From: Laburnicola sp. R22_1
Taxonomy: Eukaryota; Ascomycota; Dothideomycetes; Pleosporales; Didymosphaeriaceae
Assembly (NCBI GenBank): GCA_014281115.1
Contig: JACONQ010000003.1
Span: 4,502,874 to 4,566,873, forward strand
Reading direction: 5' to 3'
DNA length: 64,000 nucleotides
The notes under the pieces were generated by a model that was not told where the DNA came from, ran no database searches, and saw only the letters and a list, made by a program, of their open reading frames with translations. Position 1 is the stretch's first letter. Every line of letters begins with the position of its first letter. Position numbers and translations under genes: made by a program. This document shows, in pieces, positions 34,297-45,200 of this stretch.

Positions 34297-36406
34297 CCAC
34301 CAAATGCACGGACCCACCAAATGCACGTTTTTGCCGCCACCAAGGGCAACACTCCAAAACCTATACAACGCCAAATATATAGTAAAATCACTAGATTTTT
34401 TGCAGTAGCACTCGTAGGAGCATGTAAAACCATTGCGCAATGATAAATTACTTGCGATAACGCTGTGGGAGCTGTACAGTACGGGTGCGCGTGGCTCTGG
34501 CGGGTGAGGGCACCCTCTCTCCAGTGGGCTCTTGATCAACAATAGTAGCCTCAGGTCTCTCAAGAGCTTGTTTTTGGTGTATGAGGGTTGAGGCTCTGTC
34601 GATTACCCTTTTTAGACAATTGTATATCACCTTTGAGTTGCTTTTCGAGCTGCTTTTGGAGTAGCTTTTCAGCTCGCTCAGCAGCCTTGGCCTCTTTTGC
34701 TTGCGCCTTCAGTTCTCGCGCCGCCAAACGTACGCGAGCTCTCTCCTCTTTGAGAGCTTGTTTCTCCTGCTTTTTGAGAAGCTTTTGGTGTTGAGCCTCT
34801 GAGAGTTGTTGTTGTAGAAGCTTTTTATCAGTCTCAATTTGGTCCTGCCTCTCGCGGGCCCTCTGAACTTTACTAGGTGAGTAAAATACAGCGCCGCTAT
34901 GCCAATTATTAGGTTTATTAAGTAGGAGAGGCTTGCCACGTTAACAGCGCCTCTTCTTGTTGATAAAAGCTTGCTTAAGCCTATTGTATTAGTGTTGAAG
35001 GATCCTGTATTTGATCTCAAGCTTATGATAACTTTGCGACAGCTGTTTACGCTTCTTAGCGTGGTCCTCCGCAACAATGTCCTTTAGTATTTGCTGTACT
35101 TTACGCTAATCAGAATTAGAGAGGTTTAACAAGCTACTCTAACTTAAGGGAGGGCTCTTGTGCTCTGCAATAAACTTCTTGAGTATAGTGTTTGGGTTAT
35201 AAGGTGACAACCCAGTACACTCAAAAGCTTTGAGTATTATTGTTTCTTGAAAGGCCCTTTGCCAGGAGGCGTTGAAGAGTCGATAAAAGTCGCGTTTGGT
35301 GATTGCTGAGAGGCCCTGGCAGTTGTACATAAACTCTGAGAGCTCTCTTGTATACGCTGTACTCAGAGGCTTGAACATCGCCACATTAAGAGGCTGGAGA
35401 GTGTGGGTAGCGTGTGGCGGGAAGGTTGTAAGGAGTATTTTGTTATTGTCGCAGTACGTGATAAATTGCATGGTAATATGAGACCCATGCCTATTAAGTA
35501 TGAGTAGTTGGTACTCCCTACGAGCTTTCTCCTTGGTCTCGCGATCAAATACTTGTTTGAGCCACGCCAAACCAATCTCATTGTTGGTCCACCCACTTGA
35601 TGAGCTCGCAAAAAAGGCCTTGTGGTGTTGCGGATCAAAATCTTGAAGCCATGAGTCTTGTATATTGCCCGTAGTAGCTTGATAAATCAAGGCTGGCGTC
35701 AGCGAGGTGCTGTCGGCGCAAATACAGGCAATTGTTGTTACCCACTCTCTATTGCTGTCCTGGAGCATTTGCTTGTGAGGGCCCTGCTTATACAGCTGCC
35801 GCGAGAACACTCTTTTCATCTTGGTGAGCACTCCAATAAGGAACCCTTTTTCATCCATATTGTACATATGGCGACTGTCGATATCGTACTAGGTTATTTT
35901 GTCGCCTAAAAGCTTGAAGTATAAGGCGTATTTGGTAGCAGAATTAGCGCGGTGGCGACAGGCGTCGATACTAGTAGTCCATCGCGATATGAGCTCAATA
36001 TTGTTGCGGGCAATAAAGCGCTCAACCTAGTTTTTGCCTGGCTCTTTTCTGGCTATTTCTGTTGCGAAATTTCGGATTATTTGCTTTGTAGGAGGCAGGC
36101 CTCTCTTGTTGAGCTTATATATGTAGTTTACAAGCTCTTTTTCTTGTGTGGTGTTAAGAAATTTCTGCTTATTTGCCCTCTCTATGTGGCTTTTATTGAT
36201 CCCGCGCGCGCGCCGCGATAAAGTTGATCGCTTAACGCCAAATAATTTGGCAATTTTGGTGTAATTAGGCTTTTCGCCTGCTGGCAAGCTTTCGATTGCT
36301 GCCAGCGCGGCCTCCATAGCGTCAATATTGGTGGAGTTATGAGCGTTGATAAACTACGTGGATTTTTTCAAAACCGTGCATTTGGTGGGGTCGTGCATTT
36401 GGTGAT
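34297..36406 (-). mobile_element. Pogo/Fot1-type transposon H (best preserved)
   Basis: TIRs beginning (C/A)(C/T)ACCAAATGCACG, with TA at 34295-34296 and 36407-36408. CAAATGCACG is repeated 17 bp apart in each TIR (34301 and 34318; 36376 and 36393 on the other strand). The first two bases of the TIRs differ. Only 15 bp of sequence separates it from G and about 9 bp from I. Confidence 0.88.
34448..36317 (-). pseudogene. Pogo transposase of element H, nearly intact
   Basis: Starts at ATG 36317 (MEAALAAIESLPAGEKPNY, TKIAKLFGVKRSTLSRR). The frame continues to 35139 with two stops. The core includes MYNMDEKGFLIGVLTKMKR, TIACICADSTSLTPALIYQA, SSSGWTNNEIGLAWLKQVF, LLILNRHGSHITMQF (second acid is Asn), PPHATHTLQPLNVAMFKPL and ILKAFECTGLSPYNPNTIL. 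Two more stops follow at ~35130-35100, then an Ala/Lys/Gln-rich coiled coil (KQEKQALKEERARVRLAAR) and, after a frameshift near 34600, the basic C-terminus RTRTVQLPQRYRK. Far fewer disablements than F, G or I, so it is the youngest of the four. Confidence 0.86.
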
Positions 36407-36417
36407 TAGTCATGGTA

Positions 36418-38305
36418 CCCTGTCTCGGCAGTCAATGCGCACCGTCACTCAATGCGCAACCCCAACATGACGCGCCCCAACTTTGACGCGCCCCGACTCC
36501 ACCAATATGGACCCAATTAACGCCGCGATAGCAGCAATCGAAGTGCAAGAACCAGGAGAATTTTTATTATACAATAAAATCGCCAAAGAATTTGGTGTTG
36601 TACGCTCTACGTTGACGCGCAGGCACTAACGCGTCACGCAGGCGCGTACTATCACTAATGGTACACGTCGTCTACTCTATCTACAACAAGAAAAGGGGCT
36701 TCTACAATATATCACCTACCTTACTAAGCGTAGCCTTCCTCCTATATAGCAGATAATACAAAATTTTGCTTCCTATATAGCAAAAAGAGACGTTAGCATG
36801 TCCTAGGTTGATCGCTTTGTTAGGCGCAACCCCAACTCCTTAATCTTACAATAGATAATTGGGCTTAACAGCAATCGCCACAAGGCTGATTTAGAGGCAA
36901 AATACAGGCTCTACTTCAAGCTTCTACATAAGAAAATTACAGAGTATAGTGTAGAGCCTCAGCATACGTATAATATAGACGAGAAAGGCTTCCTCCTTAG
37001 TATCACTAGCTGCTTAAAAAGGATCTTCAATAGCTTAAACAGGTGTTTGATCGCTGTACAAAGGAGAAGGCTCGATGGCAGTGGCAACTCCTAGTCCTTA
37101 ATAGGCATAGATCTTACGTTACTATAGATTTTATCAACTACTATAATCAGAATAAGATCCTCCTTACAATATTTCCCCCTTATACAACTTATACGCTGCA
37201 GCCTCTTAACATCTGCGTATTTAAGTCTCTCTTAGCTGCCTACTCTAACAAGCTCTCCAGATACCTGTATAGGAGCCAAGGACTATCAACATTCGCCAAA
37301 AGAGACTTCTTTACGCTATTCTAGAAGGCCTAGTCAACGTCAGTTACGCCACAGTTGATTACCAAAGCTTTTAAGTGTACAGGTATCTCGCCGCCAGATC
37401 CAACACCTATCCTCAAAAGGTTTAACAAAGAAACTCTGCCAGAGCCAGAATTACTAATAAGCTCTACCTCAGTACTTAGCGCGTCAGATTAGCGTAAAAT
37501 AGAGCAACTATTACGCTCCACTATAAAGGATATCGCGACTAAGAAGTCGCGTAAGCTAAGCCAGACAATACACTCAATCTCTGTACAAAAGCAGCTCCTA
37601 GAGTATAAAAATAAAGGTCTCTAAGAAGCTCTTGCAAACCAGAAACAGAATTAAACAAAAGGCAAAACTCTGCCCTTAGAGCAACCTAAGGAGTGGCATA
37701 AAGGAGCAGTTTTCTAGTCACCTGCCCGCGTACAGAGGGCGCGTAACTCGCTTAGCCAGCAAGAGGCTAAAAAACAATAGTTACAACTCCAAAAAGCTTA
37801 GCAGCAAGAGATCTATATAGCTAATAAACAGCTTAAAGCTCGTTTACAGCAAGAGAAGCGCGTTAAGTAGGCAGTAGCCAAAAATACGTGCGCCAAGGAG
37901 AAAGCTAATCAAGCTGCTAAGCAACGCCTCCGTCAACAGGCTTGTAAGACTCAACAACAACTTCAAAAACGTCTCAAAATTACTAAAAAGGGAAGTTAGA
38001 AAGCTTCAAAAGCTACTCATACAGTTACAAAGAGGAAGAAATCTACGCCAGTACCTATACGCGTTAATGCGGCGGCATCTGCGCCATCAACGCCATCATC
38101 GCGCTGTGGCCGTATAATCAGAACACCAAGCAGATATCTATAATCTAACTAGCTAGCAATCATCTATAGCTCTATGAGAAGCCAACTCTAGAAAATCTCG
38201 CGATAAAAGCTTTTGTGTAGAGCTCTATAGCCTCATATTGCTGGCTGAGCGATTACGTTGGGGTTGCGCATTGAGTGACGGTGCGCATTGACTGCCGAGA
38301 CAGGG
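36418..38305 (+). mobile_element. Pogo/Fot1-type transposon I, internally deleted
   Basis: 49-bp TIRs (36418-36466 and 38257-38305, start CCCTGTCTCGGCAG) flanked by TA (36416-36417 and 38306-38307). TCAATGCGCA is repeated 17 bp apart (36432 and 36449). At 1.89 kb it is ~0.24 kb shorter than G, explained by a deletion in the transposase core. Confidence 0.93.
36507..38143 (+). pseudogene. Pogo transposase of element I, deleted core
   Basis: ATG at 36507 (MDPINAAIAAIEVQEPGEF, NKIAKEFGVVRSTLTRRH). The first catalytic region (TYNIDEKGFLLSITSCLKRI) runs at about 37035 straight into NRCLIAV/KQVFDRCTKEKARW, so ~80-90 residues present in H are missing, including the part between the first Asp and the SGWTNNEIGLAWL segment. 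The second-acid segment reads LVLNRHRSYVT. Then TLQPLNICVFKSL, FAKRDFFTLF, coiled-coil tail, basic end GRIIRTPSRYL. Numerous TAG/TAA. Confidence 0.83.
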
Positions 38306-38307
38306 TA

Positions 38308-39166
38308 GCCGACAGTAACGTTCCACCTTGCTTGCAGAAAGCTGGTAGTTACATCAGACACTGCGCCGTTAGTCTTTTGAACTAGTCAGTTTGCGGACAG
38401 TATTCCGGTGACGAAGGCGAACACATCTGAAAGATCCGGTCAAAAGCCATCGCGTTACCGTTTGTGGCATCTGGGAGGTAGGTGTGCGGCGAGACTCGGT
38501 TGATTCCTGCCCCTGTCTTACGCCCCTTCTCACCTCTAAATCCAAGCAGGATATCTCTGCGAGGCGTGGGGCAGCACTAAATAGCAGGACCAGAAAGATC
38601 AGATCGAATGCTGTAGGTACACAGGGATGGTGGTGACTTAGAGCACAATTTTAATTGCATCAGGGCGAAAAAGAGCTTGAAATTACTTTGCTACTGCGCA
38701 ATACCTCCAATTCTCTGCAGGCGAAAATTAGTACCCACTATGATGCTCGACATAAACAAGCGGTGAGCGTGGCATATGCACTCTGTCACTTGGTACCCAA
38801 ATCTAAACTGGCTAGAATAAGCTAGCAACATGCCGAAGTCCCCGAGACCTGTCAGCATCGTCCCAATGAGCCCATCACCATTACTTCCCTTGGGAAAGCT
38901 GCCTCGTCTCTCTGTTCGTTAGTACTCCACCGAATTGGGCCCAGCTGTTCTCACCGGAGACGCCGTAGCAAGGTAATACTAGATCGAATTATTACACCTA
39001 GGGCTCTCCGTCAGGCTTTCTCATTCCTCTGGGGCGTCGATTGTCTCGCCTGCGAAAAGCATAGAGCATTGACATAATCCGCCCCACAACCTCTGACCAT
39101 CTCAAACCTGAAGTAAACCCACCGGTCCTATCAGGCAACTTGATGAGCGCTCGAGGACTCATCAAA
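38308..39166. other. Intergenic, 3' side of CorA-like gene
   Basis: Non-repetitive, mixed-composition sequence between element I and the stop of the CorA-like pseudogene. No coding frame I would support. Confidence 0.45.
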
Positions 39167-40886
39167 TTATAATTCCATCTTGCGCGCATGCAACATCACT
39201 TTGTTTTGACTCTTTAGCCTCTCTCTCACACCGCTCACCATTCCAGCAGCCAGGAGGATGAAAGACGCAAGAGGTAGAGCAGCCGTAAAATACCAGCCAA
39301 ATGTCGTTTTCAGCGCCGATATATCGCTCTGCATACTAAACAACCCAGCCACGAAAGTGAGAGGGATAAACGTCGTCGCTAACCATGTCAGGCGAGCTAG
39401 GTTATGATTCTCCTGTAATCCACGACGCGAGTCCTCGATCGATATTTCCGCCGTAACAACCGTCGTTAAACGATCGACACGCGAGAGTAGCTCGTTTAGG
39501 GCATTGAGAACCCTTCGAAAGTCATCGGCAATGTCATCTGCAGTGTCCTTGTTGGGCATTGTAGGATCTGACAGCAATCGGGTGGCAGCAGGCAGAGCCT
39601 GTTCCAAAGTCTCCGTAGCCATTTCACGGAAGATGGGCAACACTCGTCGCCAAATATGCAAGCGAGATAATGAGTTGTCGATGCTGTCTCCTTTGGAACG
39701 AAATCTGTGAGGTTTCTCCAGCTCCCACTCAATCTGGCCGAGACGGGCTTTTGCGTAATCGCATGTCACAAGCCACTCGGAGCACATTGTGTATAAGGTT
39801 GGTTTTACAAGCGCAAAGTGATCGAGTACGGGCGCTTCTGCTGGGTCTTCAAACCAGGGATATGTTGCTGTTGCTTGCTTTATAGTCTCAAAAAGTGTGT
39901 CGGCCAGAAGTCCTACAGGTGGCGCGGAAGACTTCAAGCTTGGCGTAGGCAGCCAGTTTGTGTGCCCGTACCATAGTGGATAACCTTCACTCACTGTAGG
40001 ATCTAAAAGTACTACAGCGACCGTACCGTTTCCGTTAGCCTTGTCCTTGCCGACCCAAACCGTTGACCGACTTCTTGTGATCGACACGATTGAGCCAGGA
40101 GCATCCAGATAAAGCCAGTGGTTTCTGTCGTTGTCCGGTCGGCGAAGGACATTGAAATTGTTCGACTCTACTCGTGCACGCTGGAAAGATTCGTCGGAAG
40201 TAAAGTACCGCAGTCTTACATTTCGCATGCGGAACCACTGTCGGTGCTTCATGCCTGCTGTAAGGCTTGGAGCCATTGACCACGGATCACGCGTGTTGTA
40301 TCATGTATAATCATCGATTTGCTCGCGAAAAAAAAGCGGATCTATATCTAATCTTGAACCAAGCTGTTCGATGACTTGTCGTGACAAGTCTTCAACCAGA
40401 AAGAGACGCGTCGGAATATCCTTTGATAGGCTAGACAGTGTTTCCCGTAGAGCTTCTACAGATCTGATGTCTAGTGATCTTGACTGATGCTGATTGAAGT
40501 ACTCCACGAGTGTGACGTTGACTCGATCCGTTCGCTCGTCCCGGTTTTTAGGGTCCGCCTTCATATCTTTCCATCGTAATGGAGTTGTACCGACTTCAAT
40601 GAAGTCCACCAGGTGCCGCAATGGTTTCCACGTATTCGCGAGCGATTTAATATGCGTGAGGTATGGTAGCTGGATGCTGGAAGTATGTCAGCAACGTGCT
40701 ACCCTAGGTATGAATAACCGGATTTGTTCTCTTCGGAGCGGCTTCGACGTACACATCATCAACTTCCCAATCCTGCGCTACTTGCGATCGTTCATAGCAG
40801 GTTCCGATATAATAAGGATCGCCCGCCTCGGGAGTGTGAGGAATGATATTGCGACTGCGCTGAGGGTCTATACCAATGTTCGCCAT
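39167..40886 (-). pseudogene. CorA-like membrane protein gene with one nonsense codon
   Basis: Exon 1 is 40886-40719 (MANIGIDPQRSRNIIPHTPE...). A 49-bp intron (40718-40670; GTTATT, branch GCTGAC, CAG) leads to exon 2 (40669-39167), about 556 codons in one frame. The soluble part contains LFLVEDLSRQVIEQLGSRL, SRLDIDPLFFREQIDDY and YNTRDPW. The C-terminus has the two membrane helices of the CorA-like fold: LTWLATTFIPLTFVAGLFSM and FGWYFTAALPLASFILLAAG. The family Gly-Met-Asn loop is not conserved (GLFSMQ), as in many fungal CorA-like proteins, so Mg transport is not assured. A TGA at 40301-40303 interrupts the frame between DDYT and YNTRDPW, where relatives carry an aromatic residue. Otherwise intact, so inactivation is recent, or the C-terminal part is expressed separately from the downstream Met. 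Confidence 0.8.
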
Positions 40887-41798
40887 TGTCGGTACTGCTA
40901 TGTAAATCTAATACATTGGGGATGTTCCGGACACCGAAGTTTTTACCAACGGACATGAATTACGTTATCTAAGCTGCACAGACCCTTCTTACATCAGCGA
41001 ATGTTTCAGCTGTGCCGTATCATGCGCCACTTTCCACTGGGTGTGTAATTGGCGCCAGCTCGTGAACGTTGAGTGGTTTTTGAGTATAAGCTGTGCGACC
41101 ATCTCCTCGACCCACCGTGGCGCAGTCAGTCCACTTTTATAAGCGCCCGGAATCTTACTTCCGCTGACAATTTAGCCTCCGCCGCAACTTTTCTGGCCTG
41201 GTACGTAGCTACAAAGTTTCGGTGACGAAAGGCGGACTTCACGGAATCTCGCGTCAGCCCAAAGGAGTGCAACAGGAAGCGAGAGGTGGCCCGCGCCTAC
41301 CCTCGGGCCGCAAAAGCCCCGGAGGATTCTATCTCACGTGATGCTTGCACAATTATTAATTGATTACCTAGGTACAAGCCAATTCACGTGACGAAACAAC
41401 CTTCGACAAACAATATAGGGGGCGGGCCTAAAGGCTAAAATTAAATAAGTGTACTATTAGATTCTTAAACTTTTTATTATTTATTCTATAGTTTATTATT
41501 ATTTTTTTATTATACTAGATTAAACCACTTTATTTAATAAGTTTTGTATAACTAATTATTTTTAGATAGTATTAAATAGGTAGATAGTCATTAGTAAAAA
41601 GGTCTATTATACAGTAATTGGTTAGGTTATCTTGCTAAGCGTTAGTGGCGGTCAGCTTTTACTTTTAGCTGTAGCGCCCCGCCGCAGCCTTGCACCTGTC
41701 CATCGTCAGGCAATTCGGAAGCTCGTCTTGACCAACCCAGGAATAGATGTCAGTTGGCTCTGAACCTTCTCATGGGTTAAATCTGTAAGCCACAGACC
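40887..41798. other. Intergenic with AT-rich island (about 41400-41640)
   Basis: Divergent promoter region between the CorA-like gene (-) and HET gene 1 (+). The stretch from ~41400 to ~41640 is strongly AT-rich and TpA-rich, like the RIP-mutated repeats to the left, and is probably a small transposon relic. No ends or coding frame identified. Confidence 0.5.
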
Positions 41799-43802
41799 AT
41801 GGCTAAAGGCCGCCCGAGCCAGAATCCAGTCTACGTGGACTACCATGATACCGACCCCGTTGATATGAGAGTCGATCCAGCCTTCGACAACGACTCTCCG
41901 TGGCCACGACGGCTTCTCCGTATCTCGACTATGAAATCGCATCCATGGCGTCCCGGAAACATTTACGACGATGCGAAGGAGCCACGCTACTTCGCAATCA
42001 CGTACACCTGGGGAAGGTGGCAGCTCGCGGATGATAGCCATCCTTCCTTGAAACCTCTCAACTTTGGGACACCTTGGCCGATCCCAAGGGTTGAGCCGGA
42101 TCGATTTACCCCAGAAAACTTCGTCCACTTCATCAAGAGTCTGCTAGTGCGTCCGGCGACCCCGGCTGGGTACACTCTATACCGGGAAATCGAAGTTGAT
42201 TTTCTTTGGCTGGACGTGGCATGTATTGATCAGCGAAATCGTTCTCGTGAGAAAGAGTTAGAGATTGGGAGACAAGCGGCAATCTTTCGCGGAGCGTACC
42301 ACGTCTTTGCTTGGTTACACCGATTTAAAAACAACGAAATGCAAGAAAGCTATCAGAAATTCCGAGAAGGCTACACTGTCCTGCTGGCCTGCCTCAAAGA
42401 GCTGGAGGAGTACACATTGGACGATCGGAAGAAAGTGTTAAAAGAACTGGGCACTGTGGAAACAAGAATATATGGACAAGGCACTAGACTAATGTTTAGC
42501 AAGGCATTGACGAAAGCGGGTGCTCGAATAAGGCAGGAAAGGTCCACAGCGTTAAGCCAAGAGATTAATGGGTTGAAGGCGGGGTGGGAGCAACTGGCCC
42601 AGCATAGTGGCCTGGCCCACTTGCCAGGCAAAAAGCGTCCGAAGTCCGGGCCCATCCACAAAGTTCGAGAGATGATATCCGACGTCAAGAAGCTCTCCGA
42701 CCTGATAGATGATCTCAAGCAAAGCATGCGCCTGATGATAGATGCTATGGAGAAGTTTTCTTGCGAGCCGTGGTTTTCCTCCCTCTGGACACTGCAAGAA
42801 GGGTATTTACGATCGGATGCCTCTTTAAGAGACCGCGAGGGGAAACCCTGGATACCTGCGCTCCAAGACTACAACTTCATCAGAGGTCTATCCCGTCCCA
42901 ACACACTCTTATCTGACTTCGCCGACTTATTCTGTGACCTCTCGGAAACTCTGGCATCCTCTCCCATAACGGATACAATGGCGGGGGAGGAGCTTTGGTC
43001 ACGAATTCAACAATCTGGTTGTTTGGAGTTGAGGAGCAAGATTCCCACGATTCTCCTCAAAGCTTCCATGAATCGCACAGTCAATCCCGCCTATGTAAAT
43101 GATAGAGTTTATGGGATCATGCAGGTCTTTGGTTTTAAATTGGGAAGAGCGGCTCCAGATTGCCCTCCGGATGTCGAATTCAGTCTCGATGACCTACAAG
43201 ACCAACTTGGGTCTGCACTTCTGTCCCAATCTCCCGTCATGAGCCAGATGTTTTTCCACACCAAACCCGCGCCAGCGGGTAAAGGCTGGAGAATGAGCCC
43301 GCATGTTGACATTCCTGATCAAGCTGGTATTCTAAACGTCTACTTGAACGCCCCGACTTGTAAGGTCGAATCGAATGTAGAACTCTCTGTGACGAAAACT
43401 GAGAGTGGCAGTGTAGGCCACTTCTCGGGAATGGCGTGTAACATGAACACCCTGCATCAGATATTCGAGAGATCGTACTATGCTCGAGATATAACGATAC
43501 ATTTTGATCGCGTCTATTCTGGCGACTCGGATTTTATCGATGTGTTCGAGGTTTTGCCGCTGGGAATATTTCGGCACGAAGCGGGAGAGGGAAGCGTTGC
43601 CCAACTGCCACCAAAAGTGGTGTGCATGCTGTTGTCTCGTTCCGAGGAAAATTCTCCAGTGACGGATTGGAGGCGGCGGGGCCTTTGTTTTTGGACCTTA
43701 AAAGACTCTTTTCTTAAACGCCTTGAGTTAAGTGCTGAGGAAAGTAATTTGATGCACGGCCGCGGGTCGCATTGGGTACACCAGAGTGGGACCTTTGGTT
43801 AG
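41799..43802 (+). CDS. HET-domain protein 1
   Basis: Single-exon frame of 667 aa beginning in good context (ACCATGG). The HET (heterokaryon incompatibility) domain is at about residues 64-175: RYFAITYTWGRW, DFLWLDVACIDQ, ELEIGRQAAIFRGA, HVFAWL, then PWFSSLWTLQEGYLR near residue 325 and NDRVYGIMQVFGF near 430. HET domains are TIR-like modules that trigger programmed cell death when non-self is recognised in hyphal fusion; they act in the cytosol. The recognition part should be the divergent C-terminal half. It shares its domain order and several strings with the gene at 45201-46763 and the broken copy between them. No transmembrane segment. The frame is intact. Confidence 0.88.
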   Translation: MAKGRPSQNPVYVDYHDTDPVDMRVDPAFDNDSPWPRRLLRISTMKSHPWRPGNIYDDAKEPRYFAITYTWGRWQLADDSHPSLKPLNFGTPWPIPRVEPDRFTPENFVHFIKSLLVRPATPAGYTLYREIEVDFLWLDVACIDQRNRSREKELEIGRQAAIFRGAYHVFAWLHRFKNNEMQESYQKFREGYTVLLACLKELEEYTLDDRKKVLKELGTVETRIYGQGTRLMFSKALTKAGARIRQERSTALSQEINGLKAGWEQLAQHSGLAHLPGKKRPKSGPIHKVREMISDVKKLSDLIDDLKQSMRLMIDAMEKFSCEPWFSSLWTLQEGYLRSDASLRDREGKPWIPALQDYNFIRGLSRPNTLLSDFADLFCDLSETLASSPITDTMAGEELWSRIQQSGCLELRSKIPTILLKASMNRTVNPAYVNDRVYGIMQVFGFKLGRAAPDCPPDVEFSLDDLQDQLGSALLSQSPVMSQMFFHTKPAPAGKGWRMSPHVDIPDQAGILNVYLNAPTCKVESNVELSVTKTESGSVGHFSGMACNMNTLHQIFERSYYARDITIHFDRVYSGDSDFIDVFEVLPLGIFRHEAGEGSVAQLPPKVVCMLLSRSEENSPVTDWRRRGLCFWTLKDSFLKRLELSAEESNLMHGRGSHWVHQSGTFG

Positions 43803-44094
43803 AAAAATCGCACATAATCCGAAATATCGACCGTGTTTCTCACATTAAAATGATTTGTACTTCTGGTAGCGAGAAAGGGATGTTCATCACCGAACAGTAT
43901 CTTCGAATCTCTTCTCAAAACCATCTCTTGCAAGCACCAGAGAGAGAGGAACTAAGGGTGCTGAAGAACCTTGCTCATCCAGTTTATATATAACTTCGAG
44001 CACTTGTCTCATATTTCGAGGTATTTCACTACCGCTTCCAGCTCGTGAAATCCACTCACGCCGGTATTGCCGTGAGCGACGAAGTCCATGACGA

Positions 44095-44660
44095 TTATGA
44101 CCGAACACTACTGGCCGAAAAAAATTCTTTTATTGTTAAAGAAGATAAGCAGACCAATGATTCCTTTGCACGATGAATATTTGAACCTGGTTCACGATCT
44201 CCGGTTCTCGTAAAATCTTCAAAGCTTCCAAAGTTTGCTTTCGTGCGGATGCTCCTAAGGTATGCATGGGACACAAGCCATACCCAATCGCAACTATGCT
44301 CTAAGCCACTAGCCGCGTAGCGTATCGCTTGTTCAACCCTCTCTGGGGTGAAGTGCGACCTTTTGATGAGTGGCCTGGGCCATCCCACTCCGTGGATCTG
44401 TAGCGGACGTTCCGTCATCATCATGTCCATGTAATATCCCTACGTGTAACTGGTAACGTTGTATTCGGGCGCAATGGTATTACCATACGTATTATTTCCC
44501 GTTTTCGCATGTGAAGTCACGGAATTGACGTGCAGAAGGCGATGCGGCCACAACGAAGATTCTACAAGTCCTTTGCTCTCGGGCGCGGTGCACTCAATCC
44601 GAAATCGAAAAGGTTCCGCCAATGGCGCTCGCATGGGAGGAGGCGGTGGCAACCGCCCAA
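44095..44660 (-). pseudogene. HET-domain gene fragment, broken
   Basis: Minus strand: LWPHRLLHVNSVTSHAKTGN, then NTYGNTIAPEYNVTSYT, a TAG (44440-44442) at the position of the Trp of the HET motif 'TYTWGR', and in the same frame GYYMDMMMTERPLQIHGVGW and SHFTPERVEQAI. This parallels WPRRLLHIPSMTS, YGILTYTWGRW, ILGTPWAIPVIDEHHFTARDFENVI in the neighbouring HET gene. The 'WVDIACIDQ' region is degraded (CDWVWLVSHAYL). TGG to TAG is a RIP-compatible change. Nothing C-terminal to this is recognisable. Confidence 0.72.
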
Positions 44661-45200
44661 CAAATATTGACGATTGTCGGGATGTACAAATAGCCAGGTT
44701 ATAAAGCTTTGATGCTCCATGGTTTTATCAGGTAGGAAAGGGCAGAACACCTGCACGATTTAGCCGGGCTGGATAAGCGACCGCTAAAGAGACATCACGA
44801 GGCTAAATGCCTGGTTACACGAGGTTTCCCAGAAAATTAGACGACCGTGTGCCATTGGGCGTGTATAGGGCCATTCATCCATATCGTTTTATTATCAAAT
44901 CAACCTTTTATAGTCCATAAGTCTTAAAAACGCAAAGCCACGGTTTAGAGACCAAAGTAAGTAAATGTCCACTACAACGTATCGAACAAGTAATGCTTTG
45001 CGCGAGCTAATATTTTGGTTCTCAATCGACTATCGCAAAGGAAAACTACCCACGTAGAATTCATGCCTCCCAGATGTCTCCTGACCTATATCTCAACATG
45101 TATGTAAAAAGCACATATTTTCTCCTGTCTATATCGCATTTTCCCAAAGCTCCCGAGAGAAGCTCTGATATCATACTGACGATGTCATCATCGACATATA
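44661..45200. other. Intergenic in HET cluster
   Basis: Between the broken HET copy and the stop of HET gene 2. Slightly AT-rich, no coding frame supported. Confidence 0.45.

Noticed and set aside
41706..42727. Minus-strand open frames under HET gene 1
   Set aside because: They lie antisense to a 667-codon frame with clear HET motifs and show no motif of their own.
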